From assembly GCF_037975245.1 (NCBI RefSeq), contig NC_092569.1:11100501-11164500 (forward strand): a stretch of 64,000 bases of DNA, read 5' to 3'. The notes below the pieces were generated by a model that made no database searches, was not told where the DNA came from, and worked only from the letters and a program-made list of their open reading frames with translations. A program made the position numbers and the translations under genes. This stretch comes from Apostichopus japonicus (lineage: Eukaryota; Echinodermata; Holothuroidea; Aspidochirotida; Stichopodidae). Shown one piece after another: positions 1-11,376 of the stretch; the stretch's first letter is position 1; every line of letters begins with the position of its first letter.

Positions 1-652
1 AAAAACCAATAATTCTTTTCCGAGTAATGTTTATACCTAAATAAGGACAAATATGTTTAAACCCAATTGTTGTAATTCTCACCTCTTTAAAAACAAATAC
101 ACGTGATAGATACGAAGTAATGAGAATAAGTAAAGTGAGGGATGAGGAAGGGGAGGGACACAGAAACGGATAGGAAGGGATGGGAGGGTTGACCTACCCT
201 AAGGAAATGACAACGGGTCATCAACAAGAATAATAACTCAGTTTAGAGCGGGTAACTTGCGAAAATTATAAACATCACTTTTCTCTATGACATATAATTA
301 TGTATCCCAGTAAGCTTCGTGTTGCAATTCAACATGGACTCATTAGAAAAGACTGTATTTTATTCAATGTGTTAGTTAGTCTCCCGAGGGAAGCTAATGA
401 TAACGTCAGCAAGGGTTTGGGCAAGGAGTTTCTCTGCAGTAACGCTACCATTAGTGACGGATGTTGTCAGGATACACTTCAATGTTATGACGTTAAAGTC
501 AATGAAGGCAGACAAGGTAAGAAACGTATTGCTCATCAAAAGGTTCATTGATGGTGACCAATAAAAGCGAAAGAAATAGACGAGACAGTGTCCATCCAAA
601 TGAGAATGGTGAACCAGAGAAAACAAGAAGAACCATTAATTGGCAAGACGAT
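1..652. repeat. Inverted-repeat arm, partner at 55780-56397
   Basis: The segment matches the reverse complement of 55780-56397 along its whole length with moderate divergence, and it runs off the left edge, so the true repeat is longer. On the - strand, 372-626 stays open and its partner is open over the matching stretch on the + strand (55890-56060). The two readings share a run of residues including ILTTSVT and LAQTLADVI. I do not recognise the product. It could be a duplicated flank of a FREP unit or part of a mobile element. Confidence 0.75.
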
Positions 653-666
653 GTATATATATTTAT

Positions 667-703
<37 letters not shown>

Positions 704-742
704 GCCTATATATATATATATATAGCCTATATATATATATAC
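653..742. repeat. (TA)n microsatellite
   Basis: Almost pure TA dinucleotides, interrupted twice by the string TAGCC. It lies exactly at the edge of the dispersed repeat that begins near 747. Confidence 0.9.
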
Positions 743-746
743 AAAT

Positions 747-1965
747 ATGAAGGTCTGATGTGACTTCAGTCTTCCGTCTTTAGGTTATAAAAACTTACCA
801 TTTGATATTACACTGAACAGGATATAATGATCGCTGCCAAACTACATGTTATTGAAGGCTTTTGGGTAACAATATTTATGTCTCTGAAATCTGTTTAATT
901 GGTGTTGTCTCTTCGTACATTTTTCTGTCAAGAACATCTCACTAACAAACGGCGAATTGTTTCCTGTTTAGCCTATATAACGAACATTTGTAGACTTAAC
1001 GTGGTGTAAAAGGCTGAGCTTTTATAGTAAAAGTATATTGGTTTTGAAGATATTCCAGTGAAGTTTTCATTCTCTTGTTTTAAAATGAGGCAAATTGTGC
1101 TTCTTTTATAAATAAAAGCAAAGATGATTGGAATGCACTTGTTAGCAGGTTGTGCCTGAATTTGCTAAATGGGTGCTTTAGCAAAGATATTATTAGCTGT
1201 CATTGACAATTCAATCTTAACGTTCTTTGTTCTTTTTTAATTATTTCAAATTTTACCGACCAACTCTTTAAATTAGATTGCGTCATCAGTCATCAGTTGT
1301 CAAATGAAGAGGCGTAGAAATATGCGATTCAAGTGATTTATTAATTTAACCAAGGCCACAAAGTCCAGAGGCTCCCAAAGGGTTTGCCCTTCCATATTGA
1401 ATTAACGAATCACAATTGGTATTCATGTTCCCTTATGAATATTTGAATGATTGCCAAAGTGTCTATGCTTCATCGCTAGGGGCAAGGTGCCGAATAAGGG
1501 AACAGCTGGATTAAGGGGCATTGCAGCAATTTCAAATGATTTTCGTTCGCTCGTAGAGCTTTCAAAGCAAAAACATCCATATTAGAAATGGGAGTTATGG
1601 ACCCACCCTGCAACATTCACTTACAATGCCGCAAGAAAGCGATAATAATATCCAGTTTTGTATTGAATTCTTCAAAACCCGATGGATGGCAACACACTTA
1701 CACATTCCATGGAATTTGGTTCACAACTCGTATCACCGGTAAAACGTGTGTTCAATACTTAGTAACGCTAAGGAATTCGTATAATACTGTACGGAAGAAA
1801 ACAAAAGGTAAGCCAAAGATCTGAAAGGTGCAAATATAATTTGGGAATGGGAATGTATTTATATAATATAGCCTAATATATAAGTAAAGCCCATATATAT
1901 TTTCTCTGAGTAATGTATATAGATGTTTATCGCCAGCAAATAATTTCTGTCAAATGTCATCGATA
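747..1965 (+). repeat. Dispersed repeat, longest copy (R1)
   Basis: The left part (747-1668) matches 14476-15215 in direct orientation. The right part (about 1672-1965) matches 4417-4680. R1 is therefore the most complete of three copies of one unclassified repeat of about 1.2 kb. It has no convincing coding capacity. It could be a non-autonomous transposon or a decayed retroelement; no terminal repeats or target duplication were found. Confidence 0.65.
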
Positions 1966-2442
1966 AACAAGGCAGACACAACTGAAGATTTGAATACATC
2001 ATGTCGTGTCGTGTTGGTACTCTCAAATGAAGGCACATCGAGAATCTTTTATTTTTTATATTTTTATTTTGCGTTTTGGTTAGCGTACACATAAGTTCGT
2101 GTTTCACTTTAAAATGGTAAAAAATGGATGCAACAGATGTATATTGCTATGTGAACTTTCCTAGATCTTTCTTCCACTTCAATTTTTCTACACATAACTG
2201 TCTCTAAGGACTGAAAGTCCTATGCTTTTGAATGTGTCCTCCTTATTTTTGTTGTAATACTCGATAGTTCTCTGAAACAGAGAGAACAAATTATATGGTC
2301 CGATGAATTTTTTGTATGCATGGCTGAGAAGTAAATTCTGAAAAGCTGATGAAACTGTTTTGGCCTAATTGCTGAAGATATCTCAGGATCCATATTTTAC
2401 GAAACTTCACTATCTATATGTATGTGATAGATATGTTTGTTA

Positions 2443-2744
2443 TCAAACTGGTCGTATCCTCATTTTTGTACCCGCGATACCGCACTCGTTCCCAGAAAGT
2501 TTATACCAGAAGATTCCGCGGTAGTCGCTGTACTGGTAGTCTCCGTTGAGGTTAGCATAAGTGCAATGGCGGTAATATCCATTTCCATACCATTTAAAGC
2601 AATGATTGGTATCATTATGATAACGATGAGGGTACCACCATGCACCTTGATGCCTCTGTGCACAGTTGCAATTATCCGTGCCATCGTTGTACCTATCGCG
2701 CGTGCTGAACGGATCTCCGGAATTCGAGCCCATAGAGTTATAAC
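2443..2744 (-). CDS. FREP-A exon 8: fibrinogen P subdomain and stop
   Basis: 302 nt to the stop codon. Calcium-site-like segment DRYND, the motifs NCNCA and GAWWY, then NLNGDY and MRIRPV. The equivalent exons of FREP-B and D are 269 and 263 nt. The extra length is mainly a 20-residue insertion between WWY and NLNG. Confidence 0.88.
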
Positions 2745-5700
2745 CTGAAAGGATGGAAATAAGGACGTATTTAATCAGCATTGCATACATAGGGAACTGA
2801 AAAACTCAAACCATAACATGGTAGGAATTTTTTGTCAGTTAAACATCTTCTAGAATTCATTTAATAACCGTATTTAACCTTTAATTTATATGTAAACATG
2901 CTTGCAAGTATTCAATACATGCTTGTATGTGAATATTATTATGATTTTGTTTAAGTGCAAAAAAAAGTATGGTTATTTATAGTGAGAGGAGGGGAGAGGC
3001 TGGTGGTGGGGATAAATGGATATAATTTATCGCCACTTCGATTTGAAAACTATACGTATTTATTCTTTCTGTAAGCCAGGTTCGTACATTAAGGTTTTCC
3101 AATATACTCAATTCATCGGAAGTGAAAGAAATATGCGATTAGATGAATTTGTTTAAGGGCGAATCTAAGGGGATAAGATGCATCATTCAGGAAGTCTTTC
3201 CGTCAACGAGATTATAACTACCCAATTGTGCATTAGTTCAAAACTTGTTTTCGCCTTTGAGAGACACATTCACCAATTTAACATCACATCATATATAGTG
3301 TCAATATCATCACTTCCATATGTGTGGTGTGCATGAGTCACATTCTATTAAATTATGTACATCATTGTATTTGTTCAGATTAATGATATCATAGTAAAGT
3401 GATTAATGAGGTGAAGAGGTCGTGATCCCGCCAAACCACGCAACTCTATCGCTTATCACAGTAACACTTCAAGCGATATTTGGTTAATAGTGATATTGCC
3501 CACATCTATTACAGCAGATTCAGTTGTTGTGTCAAGTTTAAAACGTTTAAAGTGTTCTGAAATTCCAGTTTTTCAGATTCGAACAGTTGAGGTCATCATT
3601 GTTCGTGTCTTTTTGATCAGCAAGTGGATTGAATAGCATTAGGCTCAGTTTTTTTTTAATTATGATATATTTGATAACTGCATCTTCCAATGAGTAAGTA
3701 ATGCCAAACGTGCGGCTGGTCAAATTATATTAAACTTGGTTGCATTTTTGTTTCCCATTCCCTTCACAAAGTTTAGCCACGATGTCTTGGAGGTTTATTA
3801 AAATCACTATTTAAGACAATACTGATGTAGTAGATTACGAGTAACAACAAGACGTGGTTATATATTATATGTATATATGTTTTGTTTCACTTAGCAACTT
3901 CTGTTTCTCGAGCATTTTTCTGTGGATCATGTGGAGTGTGTTGTGCAATGTAAACCAAACCAAGAACGAAAGTTATCAAACCAAAGCTTTATAAAGTAAA
4001 TGTTGCAAAATACATCAACCTGCATTTCCAGAGAACGAGCCTAAAGAGAGCGTATATTTGTCATCCTCGTCTCCAATGCTGAATCTGGAGTAGAGGGCGT
4101 AGTACTGTGAACCAGCTGAATCTGTCAGATCCACCTTAAGTTGGTATGTCTTCTGAGTTGTATGGTCGTGAATCTTGTCGTTACCAAGCCAGTGATCACC
4201 GCTTAGACTTCCAAACCCGTTCCTGTACGCATTCCAACCACGATAGAAGTTAACTGAACCAGACCTCCTTCGCTGGAGAACCTAGAAATATGTAAAGGTA
4301 TAAATATGATATAAAGTTAAATATCGTTCCAATGCTGTTTTCGTCATTGTTTCCTCGTACACTTTTATCTGATATAATATTTATTATATCTACCTAGTGC
4401 CCAGCAGGTATTTTTTTCAAAACCCGATGGGTGGCAACGCACTCACACATTTTAAGGAATTTGGTTCGCAACCCGTTTTAAACGTAACACATGTGTTGTA
4501 AATACGTAGTAACGATAAGGAAATCGTATAATACTGTACAAAAGAAATAAGAAGGTAAATTCATGTATCGCCACATATCTAAAATGGCGCAAATGAATGG
4601 GAATGTAATTATTTTAATGAGAAAGTTCACGAAATGTTTATCGCCAGTAAACAATTTCTGCCACAGAGTGTTGCTCTTAAAGGTGTCTCAGACCATTGAA
4701 CATGTTTCTCTCGTGAAGAAAGCTAGGCCAGCCAGTACCGTTATGTTTAGATACTGATATTGGTGTCTAGAAGCTGTTTCTTGTAAGACGACACAAGACT
4801 TACGCAACTGAGAGCTAGTAGCGAAAAAAAAATCGTAAGTGCATTGGACATCTCTCGCTCAATAAATACACTCAGCCCCCCCCAAAAAAAACTCAAGTTC
4901 GTTATGTGAAATGGTCTTTCCGGTGAGTGTTAAGTTCAATAGATATTCAACGTCAGACATGGTGATGCACAGTCGAATTGATATATCGACAAAATTGTCC
5001 TGTTTAATCGAGGAGAAGCTTCGTAGTGCCTTTTTATATTTAAACCTGTACTGCCCGTGGGCCGCGTTCAATTCGATCAAGGCGGTTAGAAGGTATCATT
5101 CTCTTGTGAAAAGTGAAGACTTACAGTCCATCCTCCTCCGTCTGTTGACATCTCACAGTAGACTTGGAAGCCAGAGTCCTCCCAGCCAGTAGGATAGATG
5201 GTATAAACCCCATCGGTATGGATCCCTGTATTGTATATCTCGTAGCAATCCTTCAGGGGTCTTTTCCGAATACACGTTATCCCATCTCCTTCAAATCTAT
5301 CGTTGCAAATACATCTTTGCACACCGTCTCTCTCCTGACACGTTGCATCGTCACTACACCGGTAGTCATCTTCATGAATCAGCCGATGATCGCTGCAGTT
5401 AACACGGGAAGTACTGTCAGAATTGACAAATGATTCACCGTCCTGTCGTGGAATATATACTTTAACAATTTCAGTTTATCAAAAACCCATTTGCTGAATC
5501 ACTTGTTACTAATGAATTTAAGTCAAATTGCCATGACCAGTGAGTTTTCAAGTAATACTCATTAATAGTTCATAGAATAATATATGCAAAGATTAACCTG
5601 AAAGATTTAGCGAAGAAGGAACATCGTAAATATAAGTAATACAGCATGTGGAAATGAGGAATTGACTAGTGCTGCAAAATCTTCCATACCATTATTAGCT

Positions 5701-8700
5701 TATGGAAGAAGTATACAAAATCAGCATATATCTTTATAGCAGCTTCAATGAGAGAAAAAAAAAAAAAACTTCTCACTGATCCATTGACTTACATTAAGCA
5801 CACTTCCCTTTTCTTGTACAAAGCATCCACACTGACTTTCAGGTATGCAGTCCTCTCCTTGTATCATATAACCGTCTGGACAGATGCATCTGCCTGATTC
5901 CATAGATGCTGAAGGGATACACGTATTTGGTTCGGTACAACGTCTCTCACATGTACTGTTAGCAAACTTCGTATTCGATGGACACCACTCAATAAATGGA
6001 CCTGGGTGAAGGTAAATGAAAAAAATAATCCTAAAATTGACTTGGTGGTTTGACGCATTGAAATTATTAAATGGTCTAGAAATAATGTCGTAATCGCTGC
6101 CAATAAACCCTTTATCACCCACAGTAGAGACAGTGGGTGGGGGGGGGGGGGTTGAAAAGATTAACCCGTATTAAAGTTATGGTAAGCAACCCTTTTTGAC
6201 AACAACAAGGACATTGTTGTAATCTATTATTACGTTAAGTTTAATAGTTCTATAAATATATTCTAATAAATATATATTTCAATAATTCTACTAGAAACTC
6301 TAAAAGAAACCTTGAACAATTGAAGAGAAACGTTGCACGTACCTACATTGTCTCCTTTTGACATAGTTTTAATGAAAACATGAAATAAGATTGAAAATCG
6401 TGCTTCGTTGAGATAAAACCTACATGCTAAAACAGGACCTTTACCTGCATTGCCACCTTCGTCTCCAAGACTTTGAATAGAATATTGGCTCCATTCACCA
6501 ACGATACGAAAATCGTCGTAGGTCACGTGATACGAGTGCCCTAAAGCATTCGTTAAGTCCAAACGAAGTTGATACTTCTTTTGATTTGTTAGGTGAGCGA
6601 TTTTTTCATTTCCTAACCAAAATTCACTTCCCAAAAATCCAAAACCGTGCTTGTAATCTAACCAATTCCGATTAAAGTTGATGAATCCATTCGTCCGTCG
6701 CTGTATTACCTGTCGTAATAAAAATGAAGGTAGGTCTATGTTCATATCTTCCACAATGGAGAGAATTTGGTTTTCTTTTGACGGTTGGAACTGATTGTTT
6801 GGCAAAATTGCTGAAAATTTTCTGAGTATTTTTGCCAAAAACCAAATCTTCATAGGATTTTTCCAACGCAAAGACTTGATAATTTCAAGTTTCCATGATA
6901 TTTGCAAATCAATCTGGCAACAGCAGAAAAGATTATCCACAGAACAAAATAATATTTCTACAACAAAGATATATTTTAATGAAAATTCTTAGTACGGAGA
7001 ACCTTGTCTGAATTAAGTTAACATTCTAAATTTATCAGGTTTCAAGATTTTGATTAACATAATTAATGCTTTTGAACAGCATCAACTTCGTTTACTACGT
7101 TGGTATGACATTTTAATGCTGCTTAGTGAAGTACAGTCAAAATTGTGTCTCCTGTTGTTCGAAGAGGAACGCAAAAAATGTCAGTATTAAAGTTCCTGGT
7201 TGTTTTAGGTATGCGTTGATCTATTTTATTGACTGATGCAGCATTATTTTAAAGTTTTGAAACTATTTATAAGCTTGGCTAAAGTTTAACTTACCGTCCA
7301 TCCATCACTGTCTAAGTCGTTATCACAGTACACTTCGAACGCCTCTGGGAAACCAGCAGGTTTGATTTTGTAGACACCAGATGCATTTTGGGTATTTGAA
7401 CATATATTGAGGATTTCGTGGCAATCTTTCGGGTACTCGGTTGATGGAAATATAAAGTAAGATAAACCTATTTCAGGAAATAACGGATAAAAGCAACATG
7501 AACTTTCTCTTTTTCTTCTGCAGCCATCAGTATCTATGGATGTATAGGTTACTTTTTCGATTATAAACCTGTAAATGTTTAATTGTAATAATGTCTACCA
7601 GCATTTCTGCTAAGAAAGAGTCATCCAATTGTTTAACTTAATTTTGTATAGGGTCCTTTTTTCATGTAGGTCTTTAACTTCATCAAAACAATTATCCAGT
7701 TAGTTGACACGCCGATTACTCAGCGGGCCAATCAAATCACCTTAACAACATTTAAAAAGATCGAGAAAGCTATAGCGTCTGTCATTGATTTACATTTCCA
7801 CCTTCCTCAACAATTTGTATTAAATGTTATAACAATTTTGGTTCCAATTTCTGATATTAAATTTATCCTAAAGATCTACACTAATGAACAATCGTAACGA
7901 TGATTTCAAATACGAATACTATCACCTGGAATCGTAAAAGGGTCTTTTGAATCAGTTTAAGCTAAAGTGTAAGTAATAAATTAATAGTCAATATCAAATG
8001 GTAACTTACTCGATGATTGATCTGTAACGTCAGGAGAAGCCTGCATATAAGACAAGGAACGTATATACTGATCTTTATATTCTCAATGCACATAAATATC
8101 AATGAATTGTTCGAGTATAAGATATGTTCAATCATGTGTTCCTTTCACTTTATTAAATATTAAAGCATTAATTCTGTGACGAAGTGCGTAAAATTGTCAT
8201 TACTATTGAGATGATCGCAAATTCTAAATACAAAATCTAAACAAAACAATAGTTTTTACGGCAACAACTAACGTATAGAAGGTCGGGTTAAAAAGCCTTT
8301 TCTGGAACAAAGAACCGTTTTTTCTTAAAGTAACATATTAGACAAAGTTCTGTCGTCTCAAAGATCATATGCACGTTATCAGATTCAGGTATCTTCAGAA
8401 TAACAACAGTTGCCAAAAACATATTTTCTTTGTCTATTCCCATGTCGGTATATGATTTTCCTTTTTGTAGGAAACATTTGATATTTGTGAGCAGCACATT
8501 CTACGATTGCTTTTCTTTCTCTCTCAAGACAATGTTGTAAAAGGCAAATGTATTACTTTTCGTTTCGATTCGATTTGATGATGTACAATGCAGAGCTTAC
8601 ACGAAAGTATTTGATGCGAGATGACTATTATCGCTCTATAGTTTATATTTCATTTCACTCATTTTTGTTATCATTTCATTGTTTTCTGAAGCAACATTTT

Positions 8701-10097
8701 CATTCTGTTTGGAAGTTGCCAGGGAAGTTTCTCACTACAGTCTCCCAACAAACTAAGGCAAAGTGTCAATAACGTTCGACAGAAAACGTAATAAAATTAA
8801 ATAGACATTCTTGGCACGAGATCCTATCGCAGTGAACAAAGACTTTGTAGGAATTAAAAACAGATGCTCAATCCCTATGTTCTGGAAAAGATAATAATGA
8901 ATTTTATTAGATCGCATGAATTTAACTCAGTACCATTATCTGGTATTTGGATATAAAATGGAAATGCTGGTTCGTATGAACGGAATCAACGCTTAGCCGC
9001 ATGGACAAGTCATTTGTATAGAGAAATATCGCTCTGGCAAGTATAAGTGCACATTGATCATTTATTTGTTAAATCTAATGTCTTAATCTTTTCATTATCC
9101 ACCAAATTGCGATATTTTCTGCGAGCATAAAATTAAGTTATGCCGATAATGTGAACTCATTGGCTACTGATGTGTAGCTTTATGTAACATTACAAATGTG
9201 TTTGGTATGTCCAGAACAGAGCGGTCAATTATTAAAATATACATAAATTGCAATGGAGTGAACCTCAATATGTAATCATCACATTGTCATCAACTTATGC
9301 GTTTACTATGTATTTGTAAAGTTCTTAGAACACAACTCGACTCAGTGAACCCTGATGTGTAGCTTTACTTAAAGTTAAATATCTGCTATATCAATAGGAA
9401 AGGAAATCTGTATAAATCGACAATAAACTTGAAGATAACCCCCTAAATTTTACCACCACGTATACAACTATAGTTAACGTTTCTCATGTTCTTAGAACAC
9501 AATGCTGCAGGCAATTTTTCTGTGACCTTACGAGCCATATCTGTAAGAGCGATTACGGAGATGGGTTTAACACAAGGATGTGTAAGTGAATTGGTAACCA
9601 AAAAGGCCGAGGTAAAAGATGATGCTGATATTTGGTATTTTAACCACAGATTTTTGTCGTAGCATAACTGAAAGCCTGTGAAGCTTTGCAGATTGTCAGC
9701 TATATCATTTTGTTAAACCAGAAAAATGATTCGTTCTTGAATCAGAATAAGTTTGGTCTTGTGTGTGATTAATTCTAAAGTTATATAACGGACGTCCTAG
9801 GTGTTTAATGCATTACTTTGACAGTTTCCTTAATCTGCATTGGATTTTTAACTTTATCATAAAATAGTATAAAGCGTCGTCAACGTTAACAGTAATATTT
9901 TAAAGAATGAGTTTCTTGACACATAACCAACATGAGGTGTATAGTGTACTGTTGGGATATGGTATTATCATATCTTTCTTATAACGCAAAATGTTATTCT
10001 CAAACAAGGTTACAATGAAAATAACTCACCTGGATACCCAAAGGAAACATGGTTAAGTAAAGAATTTAGGACACGAAATATTTCGTTCAGCTATAGT

Positions 10098-10163
<66 letters not shown>

Positions 10164-10774
10164 ATATACATAAACATATATATATATATAGATAAAATTA
10201 TAAAAAAATATTAAATATAAATTTGTGGATGTGTTGACGTATTCAAATTAAATGTATAATAGTTTTAAAAGAACAGTTGATTTTGCTAATTCAGCGAAAG
10301 AAAATAGAAGTGAAGCCTCCATCTGAGTGTTTCGTTAAATAACTATTTCAATTAACTGATAGTTAACCTACATCACCTATTAAAACACTTTACTATTTCT
10401 AATTTTTATCATTTGATAATTGAAAAGCTGAGATGCCAAATTTCGAAAATCGTGAAATTATTGAATACCTTCTCCAAAAATTGTAAACTGTATTTCAGTA
10501 TCAGTTATGGTAAATGCAACTTGGTGTTACAAACATTGCAGTGATAATAAATGCACAGTGTTATATTCAATGTTGAAAGTTCACCCAAGATGATCTTTGT
10601 TGTAAAAAAATAGCAGAGTTGTAAATCTTTGTATGCAGTCCATAGCCTAAAGACATCTCACCCAACCAGACCATTTTTTTTGGAGAAACTTACCGTTATG
10701 AATGCAAAGACATTCCATCCCATCAACAATGTGAAAAAGTTGACACAGAAAAGTTCCCTTCTTTGGTACTCCAT
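2443..10774 (-). CDS. FREP-A: secreted half-FBG/TIL/EGF/fibrinogen protein
   Basis: Predicted coding exons, 5' to 3' on the - strand: 10774-10694, 8040-8010, 7467-7295, 6709-6445, 6001-5793, 5442-5125, 4281-4020, 2744-2443. They sum to 1641 nt, a 546-residue protein with every junction in frame. Order of parts: signal peptide; short linker; fibrinogen A and B subdomains without a P subdomain; TIL cysteine-rich module; EGF-like segment (CICNDRFEGDG..C); then a full fibrinogen C-terminal domain ending in MRIRPV. Donors are mostly GTAAGT. Known family role: secreted fibrinogen-domain proteins bind carbohydrate or acetyl groups and often act in invertebrate innate recognition; the ligand here is unknown. 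It differs from FREP-B and D by a 20-residue His/Cys-rich insertion in the final P subdomain. AATAAA motifs occur on the - strand at 2048-2053 and 2063-2068. Confidence 0.82.
4020..4281 (-). CDS. FREP-A exon 7: second fibrinogen B subdomain
   Basis: 262 nt. Key residues are VLQRRRSGSVNFYRGW, NGFGSLSGDHWLGNDKI and TQKTYQLKVDLTD. It ends in phase 1, as expected before the final fibrinogen exon. Confidence 0.85.
4417..4680 (+). repeat. Dispersed repeat, 3' fragment (R3)
   Basis: Matches the right part of R1 (about 1672-1965) in direct orientation. It lies in the FREP-A intron between exons 6 and 7. Confidence 0.6.
5125..5442 (-). CDS. FREP-A exon 6: TILa/EGF region and second fibrinogen A subdomain
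   Basis: 318 nt. The first part carries an EGF-like cysteine pattern (CSDDATC, CICNDRFEGDGITC). It runs directly into DCYEIYNTG and GVYTIYPTGWEDSGFQVYCE, ending STDGGGWT at a GTAAGT donor. Confidence 0.85.
5793..6001 (-). CDS. FREP-A exon 5: TIL cysteine-rich module
   Basis: 209 nt with the cysteine spacing of a trypsin-inhibitor-like (TIL) module: WCPSNTKF, CERRCTEPNTC, CICPDGYMIQGEDC, ESQCGC. TIL modules occur in protease inhibitors and in large secreted or mucin-like proteins. Inhibitory activity is not implied. Confidence 0.85.
6445..6709 (-). CDS. FREP-A exon 4: fibrinogen B subdomain, first copy
   Basis: 265 nt, the same length as in FREP-B and D. It begins VIQRR, and the core reads HGFGFLGSEFWLGNEKIAHL. 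It is followed by the TIL exon instead of a P-subdomain exon, so this first domain is incomplete. Confidence 0.88.
7295..7467 (-). CDS. FREP-A exon 3: fibrinogen A subdomain, first copy
   Basis: 173 nt encoding the start of a fibrinogen C-terminal domain: YPKDCHEIL, then GVYKIKPAGFPEAFEVYCDN, ending DGWT at the donor. Its phase matches exon 3 of FREP-B and D. Confidence 0.85.
8010..8040 (-). CDS. FREP-A exon 2: short linker
   Basis: A 31-nt exon between ATGCAG and GTAAGT sites, reading ASPDVTDQSS plus one base. It corresponds to the 46-nt linker exons of FREP-B (23803-23848) and FREP-D (62800-62845) and keeps the same phase. Confidence 0.7.
10102..10191. repeat. (TA)n microsatellite in FREP-A intron 1
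   Basis: Long TA dinucleotide tract with a few interruptions, inside the 2.65-kb first intron of FREP-A. Nothing else is recognisable in that intron (8041-10693). Confidence 0.9.
10694..10774 (-). CDS. FREP-A exon 1: signal peptide
   Basis: ATG at 10774 opens 27 codons that end exactly at a GTAAGT donor. After a charged start (MEYQRRE) comes a hydrophobic stretch (FFTLLMGW), as in a secretory signal. It ends on a codon boundary, which fits the phase of the next exon. Confidence 0.75.
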
Positions 10775-11108
10775 CTTGCGAGCCCTGTGCTTTACGAATA
10801 ATACCTGAGATTATCTTCAGGAATTATCCTCGCCGTTTCACCTCAAATGCGGAAATTCTCGAAAAGTAAGTACCGAAGAAGCTTGTGGAAACTTTGAAAG
10901 GTTTTTATCGTATTACGTGACGTTTGCGACTACTAGACCATCCCATCTTCACAAGTCCCTTCTAGTCTTCCGTTAGAATGTATGTAAATAGAAGCTATGA
11001 AATGTCTCGGAGTGACATGATTGGGTGTGACAGCGTTCTAATGCGCAAGTCTGCAAGCGGCTGATGTAATTTTAAACGAGGAAGTAAATGAAGATGTAAA
11101 TGAATGAG

Positions 11109-11376
11109 TCTAGTATGACATCCTATTACATTACGATATATTGTGTATTGATAAAATGACTGGCGGATGATGATGGACGGTAAGTCTAGTATTGCATCCT
11201 ATAGTATAGACAATGCATTGTATATTTATGAAGTATGGCCGACGAATGAGAACGGACGATAAATCTAGTAAGACATCTTTATAGTATATATAGACGATAA
11301 CATACATAAGTATAATATGACTGACGGAGGAGGATGGACGTTAAATCAAGTAAGACATCCTATAGTATAGACGATG
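11109..11376 (+). repeat. Minisatellite containing a FREP exon end
   Basis: About three and a half units of 76-82 bp, with boundaries at 11109, 11185, 11264 and 11346. Each unit contains a version of the end of a FREP fibrinogen A-subdomain exon and its splice donor. In the third unit, 24 bases at 11317-11340 are identical to the last 24 bases of FREP-B exon 6 (26714-26737). The first unit keeps the following GGTAAGTC, as in FREP-D. It lies about 340 bp upstream of the FREP-A start, on the opposite strand. Confidence 0.75.
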
